NCBI RefSeq assembly: GCF_007829335.1
Contig: NZ_VIWO01000005.1
Span: forward strand, 248,001-312,000
DNA: 64,000 bases
Direction of reading: 5' to 3'
Source: Chitinophaga polysaccharea
GTDB taxonomy: Bacteria; Bacteroidota; Bacteroidia; Chitinophagales; Chitinophagaceae
Part shown: piece after piece, positions 1 through 8,666 of the stretch
Layout: the number at the start of each line of letters is the position of its first letter
How positions within the stretch are numbered: position 1 is the first letter of the stretch
The notes under the pieces: model-generated
What the model was told of the DNA's origin: nothing
Databases searched by the model: none
Seen by the model: only the letters and a program-made list of their open reading frames with translations
Made by a program: the position numbers and the translations under genes

Positions 1-813
1 TTCTGCTTCCATATCAGCCACGGTGGTAAGATCGTACGGGAAAGTATCTTCTGCACCAAGCGACTTGGTTTCCCGGTGTGGCTGCACCTCTCTTTCATCG
101 ATACCCCGTACAATGCGGTAGTAAAAGCTGCCTACTTTCCCGAAATGTGTTTTCAGCTCCTGCTCCGATAATTTCTTGAGATCAGCCCCGGTAAAGAGTC
201 CCATCTTCTTCATTTTATCGGCCGTTACTTTCCCTACGCCATGGAATTTCTCTACAGGCAGCTGCTCCATAAAAGTGGCGATAGACGAGGGCCCAATAAA
301 TGTAAGCCCATCAGGTTTATTTAAATCCGATGCAATTTTGGCAACAAACTTATTGATGGATATCCCCGCGGAAGCAGTCAACTGTAATTCATCCCGGATC
401 GCCTGTTTGATCAGTTTGGCAATTTCAATAGCAGACCCGATCTGTTGCTTGTCGTTGGTGACATCGAGATAGGCTTCGTCGAGCGACAAGGGTTCTATCA
501 GATCCGTATACCGCGCAAATATTTCGCGGATATGGCGGGAAGCTTCTTTGTATGCATCAAAACGGGGACGGATAAATATCAGGCCGGGGCACAACTGCGC
601 CGCCCTTTTAGAAGGCATCGCAGACCGAACGCCAAACTTCCTGGCTTCATAACTGGCGGTAGCTACCACGCCTCCCCTGCCCTCCGGCGAGCCCCCTACA
701 GCAATGGCTTTGCCCTTGTAAAGCGGGTTATCACGCTGCTCTACAGATGCGTAAAACGCATCCATATCGATATGAATAATTTTTCGTTGTATGCTGTTTG
801 AACTGTTCTCCAT
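1..813 (-). CDS. dinB: DNA polymerase IV (Y-family), 3' part outside window
   Basis: Error-prone translesion DNA polymerase. The reverse strand is open from an ATG at 813 to the window edge (271 codons), so the C-terminal little-finger region is missing from view. The N-terminus carries the Y-family motif HIDMDAFYASVEQ (Asp16 and Asp18 region), then the steric-gate and fingers region, and the second catalytic motif LSLDEAYLD near residue 113. A helix-hairpin-helix stretch (FHGVGKVTADKMKKMG) follows near residue 200. The gene is divergent from the pentapeptide-repeat gene, with 87 bp between the two starts. On the reverse strand TATCTTTA (about 834-841) resembles a Bacteroidota -7 element. The assignment is firm. 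Confidence 0.96.
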   Translation of the reverse strand, partial: MENSSNSIQRKIIHIDMDAFYASVEQRDNPLYKGKAIAVGGSPEGRGGVVATASYEARKFGVRSAMPSKRAAQLCPGLIFIRPRFDAYKEASRHIREIFARYTDLIEPLSLDEAYLDVTNDKQQIGSAIEIAKLIKQAIRDELQLTASAGISINKFVAKIASDLNKPDGLTFIGPSSIATFMEQLPVEKFHGVGKVTADKMKKMGLFTGADLKKLSEQELKTHFGKVGSFYYRIVRGIDEREVQPHRETKSLGAEDTFPYDLTTVADMEAE

Positions 814-900
814 TGCTATCTCCCGGAAGCCTCGTAAAGATACGAAAGTAAGTCTTCGCTAAAATTATTCCGCTAACTTTAGGCACTAAACTTAGCCGTT

Positions 901-1485
901 ATGGATGCGTATGAGCAGGACCTTTCACATGAGCATAAAAAATTCGAAAACATCGTTTGGGAAGAAAAGACCATTAGTGGCCGGGAGTTTTACGACTGCC
1001 ACTTTTATAAATGCAGCCTGAAAGAATGTATCCTGGAAGATTGCACCTTCGAGAAATGCACGTTTGAAGATTGTGATCTGTCATTAATCCAGCTGAAGCA
1101 AACAAGCTTTAGCCGGGTGGACCTTCTGCATACCAAGGCCATTGGTATTGCCTGGCACAATGCCCGGCAGGCGCTGGTGGTATCATTCCGGCATTGCCGT
1201 ATCAGCTATAGCAGCTTCTCCGGTAAAAACCTGAAGAAAGGTATCTTTCAACATTGCCAGGCCGACGAAGTAGATTTTTCCGGATGCAATTTAACGCAGG
1301 CCGACTTCAGTGGCAGCGACCTCGCCGGCGCCCGCTTTGCGGAAACGGATCTCACCCAGGCCAACTTTGTAGGCGCACATCGGTACGCCATTAACATCCA
1401 GGATAATAAAGTAAGAAAAGCCAAATTCAGCTTGCCGGATGCGCTGGCATTGCTGGATGGACTCGGTATAGAAATTATCGAATAA
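901..1485 (+). CDS. Pentapeptide-repeat protein
   Basis: A 194-residue cytoplasmic protein without signal peptide. From about residue 25 to 160 it follows the A(D/N/C)LXX pentapeptide pattern (for example CNLTQADFSGSDLAGARF), which folds as a right-handed quadrilateral beta-helix. The N-terminal repeats are rich in Cys and Phe (EDCTFEKCTFEDCDL). The length and composition resemble the Qnr/McbG group, some of which protect gyrase by mimicking DNA, but nothing here proves resistance and many such proteins have unknown roles. TAACTTTA at 874-881 is a candidate -7 element. The gene is followed by a hairpin terminator shared with the convergent beta-galactosidase gene. Confidence 0.9.
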   Translation: MDAYEQDLSHEHKKFENIVWEEKTISGREFYDCHFYKCSLKECILEDCTFEKCTFEDCDLSLIQLKQTSFSRVDLLHTKAIGIAWHNARQALVVSFRHCRISYSSFSGKNLKKGIFQHCQADEVDFSGCNLTQADFSGSDLAGARFAETDLTQANFVGAHRYAINIQDNKVRKAKFSLPDALALLDGLGIEIIE

Positions 1486-1491
1486 AAAGAA

Positions 1492-1511
1492 AGGCGGTTT
1501 TTCAACCGCCT
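1492..1511. terminator. Bidirectional hairpin terminator
   Basis: AGGCGGTT (1492-1499) and AACCGCCT (1504-1511) form a perfect 8-bp stem with a 4-nt loop. An A-rich run lies to the left (T-rich on the reverse strand). It sits between the convergent stops at 1485 (+) and 1525 (-), and serves the reverse-strand gene best. Confidence 0.8.
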
Positions 1512-1524
1512 CCTTTCCAAATAC

Positions 1525-4500
1525 TTATTTCAATGGTTTAATCCAGTAACTATATGCCTGGTTCGCATAAGGTATCCTATATTCTTTTAAAGGCATAGCA
1601 CCCCAGCTGTCGATGCCCTGCACACCAGACTGCTGCATATCCACATGCATGTAAATTGCATTACGCGGCACCAGCTCCCCGGAATGATATTGTTTTTTAT
1701 CTGCTTCCGGATCCAGGTCATCCAGGCTATATGGCAAAGCAGCAAAGCTGATCAGGCTGTCGGCATATTCGAAGCGTATCCCCTTTCCTTTTTTGTTGGT
1801 CATATTCACCCAGCGCACATCCGATTTATTTCCACTTTCCTGCGGACGGGCATAAGGAAAGTATTGGCTATCGACCGACTGCTGGTAGATCCCTACAAAC
1901 GAAGCTGTTTTTCTATCGATATAATTTTCCCACGGGCCACGGCCATAGTAGCTGATCTGGTTGTACTGTTTATTGAGTTGCAGATCGTTGCCTACCCGCA
2001 ACAATAAAGGGTATTTGCCTTTTACCACGGTCAGCTCATTGTTTACTTTCACGGCACCATCGCCGTACACCAGGAATGTTTGGGTACTGATGGCTTCACC
2101 GTTCAGCAACTCTTTTTTAATGGTAACGGTATAGGTATCGCCAGTTTGTTTGCCGGTAGCTTCCAGCAGCTTACCTTCCGCAGCAGCATTACGCCACTTG
2201 CGGAGAGAATGATTAAAGCCGGCGCCGATGTCATTATCAGTAGGTGCGCGCCAGAAGGCAGGCTGCGGACCATCTGCCAGCATTTCCTCGTTTTGCACTT
2301 TATAACTGGTTAAATTTCCTTTTTTGAGATCGAAGGTCAGTGCAATGCCGGGGCCTTTCAACTGCACCGCATCAGGCGTTTCTGTTACCTGCAAAGGCAA
2401 CTGTTTGGCCATAGCCCCGTTAGCCTCGCTGGCGCCGGGTTTCCAGGTAAATTGTTCTGCGGCTATCTCGAAACCGGCAGGAATAAATGGCTCGGATTGT
2501 TTTAAGGTATAGTGGGTATTCAGGAAATATTCTTTTCCTTCTTTCACCTTCGTTTTTACCGGTAATAACAGGGAGATAGATTGCTGGGGGCCTGCTTTCA
2601 GATCGCGGACTACGCCTTGTTCTATCCGTTTGCCATCTTCCAGTATTTCCCAGGTTAACTGGTAGTTGGAAAGGTCCCGGAAGAAGTAACCGTTGCGGAT
2701 AAAAATGGAATCACCATGGTTGCCCGTAGTTTTGATATGCTGGTACACTTTCTTCACTTCTACCGCCATAGGTGTTAATCCGCGATGCGCAGTTACCACA
2801 CCTTTTACGCAAAAATTATTATCGCTGAAATCTTCATTCACCGGGCCACTCAGCGGGAAGTCGCCGCCATAAGCCAGTATACGTTTTCCATTTTTCACCG
2901 TATCTATTCCCTGGTCAATCCATTCCCAGATAAATCCCCCCTGGAGATAGGGATTATTTTCGATGGCTGTCCAATAGTCCTGGAAGTTACCGAGGCTATT
3001 ACCCATGATATGCGCGTATTCACTCATGATCATAGGACGGTCGGGGTTACGTTGCGAATACCGCACCAGTGACCCCGGCGCCGGGTATTGCGGCACAATC
3101 ATATCCGTATTATAGTCATGCTCTGCACGCTCGTACTGCACAGGGCGGGTGGCGTCTTTCGCTTTCAGCCAGTCGTAGGCCTCGTAGAAATTGACGCCAT
3201 TGCCAGCTTCATTACCCAGCGACCAGGTCACTACCGCCGCATGATTTTTATCTCTTTCATACATGCGCTGTATCCTTTCCAGGTGAGGCACCCTCCATTG
3301 TTTGTCGTTGGCAAATGTATAAGCAAGATCGTAATAACGGCCATGTGATTCGATATTGGCTTCATCTACCACGTACAATCCATATTCGTCGCAAAGCTGC
3401 ATCCAATAAGGATCGGGAGGATAGTGGGAATGACGCACAGCATTTACATTCAGCTGTTTCATCATTTCCATATCCTTGCGCATATCTTCGTGGGTGAGCG
3501 TATGCCCCTGGGTGGCATTGTGTTCATGGCGGTTCACTCCTTTCAGGAATACCCGCTTTCCATTCACAAGAAAATTCCGGTCGGTGATTTCAATAGAGCG
3601 GAAGCCTACCCGCTGCGGGATCACTTCCAGCACTTTGCCGGTTTTATCTTTTAAGGTGATGTAAAGCGTGTACAGGTAGGGTACTTCGGCCGACCAGGTT
3701 TGCACGGCGGGTATTTCCCGCTGAAAAGAAACGGTGGATTTATAATTGCCCAGCACTTTTTGTACGCTGCTGGTCTCCTCTCTATATATACTCTTACCAT
3801 TGGCATCCTTCAGATCGACGGCCACAGAAAAAGTATCCGGCTTGCTATGGTTAGTGTTACGGTCAATGCGGTAATTATCTACCTCCATGTTTACCTTAAA
3901 GATACCGTTGGTATACGATTTATCGAGGCCTGCTGTGATAGTAAAATCGCGCACATCCAGTTTGGGCGTGGAATAAAGGTATACCTCTCTTTCAATACCG
4001 GAAATGCGCCACATGTCCTGGCATTCCAGGTAAGAGCCATCGCTCCAGCGGTATACCTGCAGCGCTACCAGGTTTTCACCGGGTTTCACGTATTTGGTGA
4101 TATCAAATTCGGCAGCTAGCTTACTGTCTTCGCTATACCCTACTTTTTGTCCGTTTACCCAGATAAAAAAGGCAGATTTTACAGCGCCGAGGTGAATGAA
4201 CACCTGCCGCCCATCCCACTGTTGCGGGATGTTGATTTTCTTACGGTAAGACCCTACCGGGTTATTATCTTCCAGGATATCAAAAGGCGGGTTCATATCC
4301 TCTCCTGTTTTGCCGCGACCGGCAAATTCGTAAGGCTGGTTCACATAGATGGGCAGCCCATAGCCGTTTACCTCCCAGTTGGCCGGCACTTTGAAGTTAT
4401 CCCAGCCAGCATCATTATAATCTACTTTATAAAAATCAACTGGTCGCTTACGGGGATCCTGTACCCAGTTGAATTTCCACGCTCCATTGAGCGACAGGAA

Positions 4501-4686
4501 ATATGCCGAAACGTTTTTTTCCCGCTGCTGTGCCAGCGTTTCATTCTCGAATGCAAAGGAGGTAGCTCTCATGGGCATCCGGTTAACGGATACCACCTCA
4601 GGTGTCTGCAGTTCGCCGGGTAACTGTTGCGCCCACGTCTTTGTGCATAAGGCAGTGAGAGCAACCAATAGTAGTTTCTCTTTCAT
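1525..4686 (-). CDS. Beta-galactosidase, glycoside hydrolase family 2
   Basis: Secreted or periplasmic GH2 enzyme of 1053 residues, the length of LacZ-type beta-galactosidases. A signal peptide (MKEKLLLVALTALCTKTWAQ) is followed by the sugar-binding jelly roll (about 45-220), an immunoglobulin-like domain, the TIM barrel (about 370-660), and the C-terminal beta-galactosidase small-chain domain (about 760-1050). The acid/base Glu lies in SLGNEAGNG (about residue 493) and the nucleophile in IMSEYAHIMGNS (about residue 556). It should release terminal beta-galactose from oligo- or polysaccharides. Its neighbour across a 278-bp gap is a divergent AraC regulator, a likely but unproven controller. 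Substrate preference cannot be read from sequence; galactan or arabinogalactan side chains of pectin would fit the locus at 44-61 kb. Confidence 0.95.
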   Translation of the reverse strand: MKEKLLLVALTALCTKTWAQQLPGELQTPEVVSVNRMPMRATSFAFENETLAQQREKNVSAYFLSLNGAWKFNWVQDPRKRPVDFYKVDYNDAGWDNFKVPANWEVNGYGLPIYVNQPYEFAGRGKTGEDMNPPFDILEDNNPVGSYRKKINIPQQWDGRQVFIHLGAVKSAFFIWVNGQKVGYSEDSKLAAEFDITKYVKPGENLVALQVYRWSDGSYLECQDMWRISGIEREVYLYSTPKLDVRDFTITAGLDKSYTNGIFKVNMEVDNYRIDRNTNHSKPDTFSVAVDLKDANGKSIYREETSSVQKVLGNYKSTVSFQREIPAVQTWSAEVPYLYTLYITLKDKTGKVLEVIPQRVGFRSIEITDRNFLVNGKRVFLKGVNRHEHNATQGHTLTHEDMRKDMEMMKQLNVNAVRHSHYPPDPYWMQLCDEYGLYVVDEANIESHGRYYDLAYTFANDKQWRVPHLERIQRMYERDKNHAAVVTWSLGNEAGNGVNFYEAYDWLKAKDATRPVQYERAEHDYNTDMIVPQYPAPGSLVRYSQRNPDRPMIMSEYAHIMGNSLGNFQDYWTAIENNPYLQGGFIWEWIDQGIDTVKNGKRILAYGGDFPLSGPVNEDFSDNNFCVKGVVTAHRGLTPMAVEVKKVYQHIKTTGNHGDSIFIRNGYFFRDLSNYQLTWEILEDGKRIEQGVVRDLKAGPQQSISLLLPVKTKVKEGKEYFLNTHYTLKQSEPFIPAGFEIAAEQFTWKPGASEANGAMAKQLPLQVTETPDAVQLKGPGIALTFDLKKGNLTSYKVQNEEMLADGPQPAFWRAPTDNDIGAGFNHSLRKWRNAAAEGKLLEATGKQTGDTYTVTIKKELLNGEAISTQTFLVYGDGAVKVNNELTVVKGKYPLLLRVGNDLQLNKQYNQISYYGRGPWENYIDRKTASFVGIYQQSVDSQYFPYARPQESGNKSDVRWVNMTNKKGKGIRFEYADSLISFAALPYSLDDLDPEADKKQYHSGELVPRNAIYMHVDMQQSGVQGIDSWGAMPLKEYRIPYANQAYSYWIKPLK

Positions 4687-4764
4687 TGTTCAATAATAGT
4701 TAAATCGTGCTGTAGCGGATAAAGAAAAGACTATTTTTTTTAAGATCCTTATAAATATGGATGA

Positions 4765-4926
4765 GCGAAAGTTTTCAAGTATAAACGTGTTTCCCGCTAT
4801 TATACTTCTTTGCCGTGGGATATCTTATATTGTTTCCGGTTCAGCCGGGATGCTAATGGCAAGCCCAATAAACTTACACTCTATCAAAACGGGCGGGAGA
4901 TCGTGATGGATCGCGATGCGGAATAA
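4765..4926 (+). pseudogene. Remnant of a serine-hydrolase-type C-terminus
   Basis: In the gap between the beta-galactosidase and AraC genes one forward frame is open from a stop at 4762-4764 to a TAA at 4924-4926. There is no usable start or Shine-Dalgarno-like signal. Its end reads RDANGKPNKLTLYQNGREI, which resembles the C-terminal domain (DUF3471-like) common at the end of Bacteroidota beta-lactamase-like serine hydrolases. No catalytic domain is upstream, since the beta-galactosidase gene begins immediately to the left. I read it as the decayed tail of a deleted gene. The match is from memory of the family pattern and could be coincidence. Confidence 0.5.
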
Positions 4927-4964
4927 AATGGATTTTCTTACTTTAGGGACCAAACCGCCACGAT

Positions 4965-5846
4965 ATGATCAGGAAGAAAGAAGGATTCCAGGGCCAGCGA
5001 ATGATCGTCATTCCACGTAATATCCTCAGCAGAAAATGCACGAAGGAAGCGTTGCTGAGCCCTTTATACATTACAGATATCGGCTACTATCCCCGGGCGC
5101 ATTTCCATCACCGGAAGAGGCCCCAGGGCGCCGACCAGCATATCCTGATCTATTGTCTGGAAGGCAAAGGAACCGTTACCCTGAAAAAAGTTACCTATAG
5201 CATACAGGCAGGCGACTGTATATTACTCCCACGCAAATGGGCCCATGAATACAGCGCAGATGAAAAAGACCCATGGACTATTTACTGGGCACATTTCCTG
5301 GGCAGCAGTAGCGATGAAATTGCGGAGAAAGCCCTGAAGGAATGGGGCGGGCATAAAACCTTCCTGCCGCACTCGCCTGAAAGACTGGAACAGTTTGAAC
5401 GCATCTATCAGCAGCTGCAGCGCGGGTACCGCAGTGAATATCTGGCTTATTCCAACATGAATTTCTGGTCGTTTCTGTCGTCTTGTATTTACCCCGGCAT
5501 CCACAAACCCGGGCAAGCCAACCAGCAGCATGATGCGGTAGATCAGGCCATTGACTATATGAATAAAAACCTGGATAAGATGCTGACGCTGCAGCAAATG
5601 GCGGCCGCTGTAAATCTCTCCCAGTCGCACTTTTCCTTTCTTTTTAAAAGCAGCACCGGCTTTCCTCCCATCGAATATTTCAATCACCTGAAAGTACAGA
5701 AAGCTTGCCAGTACCTGCTTTTCACCTCTCTGCGCATCAAAGAAGTAGCCATGCAACTGGGTATGGAAGACCCTTATTATTTTTCCCGCATGTTTACTAA
5801 GGTAATGGGCGTATCTCCCGCCCAATACCGGGAACGGAAGAACTAA
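4965..5846 (+). CDS. AraC-family transcriptional regulator with cupin sensor domain
   Basis: A 293-residue regulator. The N-terminal half (about 30-150) is an AraC-type cupin ligand-binding domain, with HILIYCLEGKGTVTL and the RKWAHEYSADEKDPWTIYWAHF segment typical of sugar-responsive regulators. The C-terminal two helix-turn-helix units (about 190-290) include TLQQMAAAVNLSQSHFSFLF and IKEVAMQLGMEDPYYFSRMF, ending in the conserved GVSPAQYRERK. An alternative start exists at 5001. It lies between the divergent beta-galactosidase gene and the co-oriented cytochrome/DUF1501 cluster, so either could be its target. Confidence 0.92.
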   Translation: MIRKKEGFQGQRMIVIPRNILSRKCTKEALLSPLYITDIGYYPRAHFHHRKRPQGADQHILIYCLEGKGTVTLKKVTYSIQAGDCILLPRKWAHEYSADEKDPWTIYWAHFLGSSSDEIAEKALKEWGGHKTFLPHSPERLEQFERIYQQLQRGYRSEYLAYSNMNFWSFLSSCIYPGIHKPGQANQQHDAVDQAIDYMNKNLDKMLTLQQMAAAVNLSQSHFSFLFKSSTGFPPIEYFNHLKVQKACQYLLFTSLRIKEVAMQLGMEDPYYFSRMFTKVMGVSPAQYRERKN

Positions 5847-5934
5847 CCGTAAGATAATCCATCATTTCCAGCGGATTATCTAGCCTTTGTACCGGGGCTT
5901 TGATCTATTTTTACCCTGCGTCAATCCAAAGCTA

Positions 5935-8661
5935 ATGATCCATTATTCCACGAGGAGGATCGCGGTGTTCCTCGCTATTACCGGCAGTGCAGGTATTATA
6001 CTGGCTGCCTGCCATTCACAGAAAAAAGTAGATTTCAGCACCGAGGTAAAGCCAATACTCAACAAGCATTGTATCAGCTGCCACGGTGGGGTAAAGCAAA
6101 GCGGGGGCTTTAGTGTGCTGTTCCGCGAAGAAGCCATGGGCAATACCCATTCCGGCAAACCAGCCATCATTCCCGGCCACCCGGAAAAGAGTGAATTCAT
6201 TCGCCGCCTTACCTGTAAGGATCCAAAAGAAAGAATGCCGCAAAAGGGGGAGCCACTCACTTCGGCGGAAGTAGATGTACTGACCCGCTGGGTAAAACAG
6301 GGCGCCGAATGGGGCGAACATTGGGCCTATATCCCTCCCAAACAGGTACCTGTACCGGACATTAAAATAGATGCCGGTAACAATATTGATAAATTTATAC
6401 AAGAGAAGTTAAAGAAAGAAGGGATTAGCCACGCACCGGAAGCCGACAAAATGACCCTGCTCCGCCGGGTTAGCTTCGACCTTACCGGTCTTCCTCCCAG
6501 CCCTGAAATGGCAAAGCAGTTTGCCGAAAGCAAAGACCCGCAAGCCTACGAAAAAATCGTGGACAGCCTGCTGCAGTCGCCACACTACGGCGAACGCTGG
6601 ACTTCCATGTGGCTCGACCTCGCCCGGTATTCTGATACCAAAGGTTATGAAAGAGATGAAGGCCGGAGAATATGGCGCTACCGCGACTGGCTCATCGATG
6701 CCTTCAACAGCGATATGCCTTACGACAGCTTCACCATCAACCAGCTGGCAGGCGACCTGTTGCCTCATCCTACCAACGCACAATTCATTGCTACCGCCTT
6801 CAACCGCAATACCATGACCAACGATGAAGGGGGTACACAGGATGAAGAGTTCCGTACCGCCGCCGTGATGGACCGCGTAGCCACTACCATGGATGTGTTC
6901 CAGGGCGTTACCATCGCCTGCGTACAGTGTCATAGCCACCCTTACGATCCGTTCCGCTTTGAAGACTACTATAAACTGCTGGCCTTCGTTAATAATACCC
7001 GTGATGAAGATACCCACATGGAGCATCCTAAACTACGTTTATACGATAGCGTGAGTACTTCCCAGGTAAAGGAAATCGGCAACTGGGTAGCGCAATATGG
7101 CGATGCCGGTCAGCAGCAGGATATGAAAGAATTCCTGCAGGTACTGGAGCCTAAAGTACACGCTCATAACTGCGATGAATATATTAACGGCGCCCTGCTC
7201 GACACCAAATACCTGGGCATTCGTTCCGGCGGTAGTTGCCGTTTACCACAACAAAAACTGGATGGTAAAACGCAAATGTTCATGAACTACTGGACCGGCT
7301 CCCCCGGCGGTACACTGGAAGTGCGGCTCGACAGCCTGAAAGGCCGTACCCTGCTCACGCACCAGCTAGCCACTACCAATGGCAGGCTGGCCATCAGCAT
7401 GCCTTTCCAACCCGTGAGCGGCACGCACGACCTGTACCTGGTATTCCGCAATCCCGCTCTCAACCCCGCCGATGCGGTTTGCGGCGTAGAATGGTTTGCT
7501 TTCCGTAACGATCTCCCCGGAAAAGGAAAACCCGGATACGATAAAGTGAATACTGAAATGATGACGGTGATTAATCAGAACCCGGATGATATCCCGGTGA
7601 TGATAGAAAATCCGCCCTTCATGCAGCGTGCCACCCATGTATTTGAGAGAGGCAACTGGCTGGTGAAAGGGAAAGTGGTAACACCAGATGTACCGGCATC
7701 GCTGAATCCATTCCCTGCCAATGCGCCCCGCAACCGGCTCGGATTGGCCGAATGGATGACGGCTACACAGAATCCACTCACCGCCCGCGTAATGGTAAAC
7801 CGTTGCTGGGAACAACTCTTCGGCACCGGCATCGTAGAAACACTGGAAGATTTTGGCACCCAGGGTTTCACCCCCTCTCATCCTGAGCTGCTCGACTACC
7901 TGGCTTATAAATTCATGCACGACTACAAATGGCATATCAAGCCGCTGCTGCGGGAAATAGTATTGTCAGCCGCCTACAAACAGACGTCCAACGCCAGTCC
8001 GGAGTTGACCGAAAAAGATCCCGCCAACCGGCTGCTGGCCAGGGGACCACGTTTCCGCCTTACCGCAGAAGAAGTAAGAGACCAGGCACTCACGGTGAGC
8101 GGATTGCTAAACAGGAAGCTGTATGGACCACCCATTATGCCCTATCAGCCTGATAATATCTGGCAAACTGTATACAATGGCGCCTCCTGGGTTACCGCTA
8201 CCGATGGTAACCAGTACCGTCGCGCGGTGTATGTTTACCAGAAACGCACCAGCCCTTATCCTTCCATGATTTCTTTTGATGGCAGCAGCCGGGAAGTATG
8301 CCTGCAACGACGCATACGTACCAATACACCGCTGCAGGCACTGGTTACGCTCAACGACCCGGTGTATATGGAAACAGCGCTGGCGCTGGCAAAACATATG
8401 CAGGAAAATGGAGGCAACAATGCCGCAGCGGGTATCCGTTGGGGTTACCAAAAAGCGGTGTACCGACCATTGGCCGACAACAAACTGGCCGTGTTGCAAA
8501 AGCTGTACAACCAGGCATTACAGGAGTATAAGAAAAATCCTGATGCCGCTAAAAAATTGATAAAAACGAACGTTAATATACCGCAACAAGCAGAGCTGGC
8601 CGCATTAACGGTAGTAGCCAATGCGATTATGAACCTGGATGAATTCCTTACTAAATCCTAA
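5935..8661 (+). CDS. DUF1549/DUF1553 cytochrome-type lipoprotein with CBM6-like insert
   Basis: Protein of about 908 residues of the planctomycete-cytochrome (PSCyt1-PSCyt2-PSD1) architecture. The start at 5935 was chosen because it gives a clean lipoprotein signal (GSAGIILAACHS); the frame is open from 5887. A c-type heme motif CISCH follows at about residue 45, with downstream MPQKGEPL and WVKQGAEWGEHW. DUF1549 (about 120-330, including CVQCHSHPYDPF) comes next. A segment of about 110 residues containing SGTHDLYLVFRNP and GVEWFAF looks like a family 6 carbohydrate-binding module, and DUF1553 (about 600-850) ends the protein. These proteins accompany DUF1501 partners and are thought to act in periplasmic redox or sugar metabolism, but the biochemistry is unsettled. 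Confidence 0.85.
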   Translation: MIHYSTRRIAVFLAITGSAGIILAACHSQKKVDFSTEVKPILNKHCISCHGGVKQSGGFSVLFREEAMGNTHSGKPAIIPGHPEKSEFIRRLTCKDPKERMPQKGEPLTSAEVDVLTRWVKQGAEWGEHWAYIPPKQVPVPDIKIDAGNNIDKFIQEKLKKEGISHAPEADKMTLLRRVSFDLTGLPPSPEMAKQFAESKDPQAYEKIVDSLLQSPHYGERWTSMWLDLARYSDTKGYERDEGRRIWRYRDWLIDAFNSDMPYDSFTINQLAGDLLPHPTNAQFIATAFNRNTMTNDEGGTQDEEFRTAAVMDRVATTMDVFQGVTIACVQCHSHPYDPFRFEDYYKLLAFVNNTRDEDTHMEHPKLRLYDSVSTSQVKEIGNWVAQYGDAGQQQDMKEFLQVLEPKVHAHNCDEYINGALLDTKYLGIRSGGSCRLPQQKLDGKTQMFMNYWTGSPGGTLEVRLDSLKGRTLLTHQLATTNGRLAISMPFQPVSGTHDLYLVFRNPALNPADAVCGVEWFAFRNDLPGKGKPGYDKVNTEMMTVINQNPDDIPVMIENPPFMQRATHVFERGNWLVKGKVVTPDVPASLNPFPANAPRNRLGLAEWMTATQNPLTARVMVNRCWEQLFGTGIVETLEDFGTQGFTPSHPELLDYLAYKFMHDYKWHIKPLLREIVLSAAYKQTSNASPELTEKDPANRLLARGPRFRLTAEEVRDQALTVSGLLNRKLYGPPIMPYQPDNIWQTVYNGASWVTATDGNQYRRAVYVYQKRTSPYPSMISFDGSSREVCLQRRIRTNTPLQALVTLNDPVYMETALALAKHMQENGGNNAAAGIRWGYQKAVYRPLADNKLAVLQKLYNQALQEYKKNPDAAKKLIKTNVNIPQQAELAALTVVANAIMNLDEFLTKS

Positions 8662-8666
8662 GCAGT

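Noticed and set aside
1248..1520. Reverse-strand open frames overlapping real genes (many, across the window)
   Set aside because: They lie antisense to genes with clear domain matches, and none shows a start signal, motif or composition of its own.
4687..4964. A small regulatory gene between the beta-galactosidase and AraC genes
   Set aside because: The only open frame has no start codon and looks like a decayed C-terminus. I kept it as a pseudogene instead.
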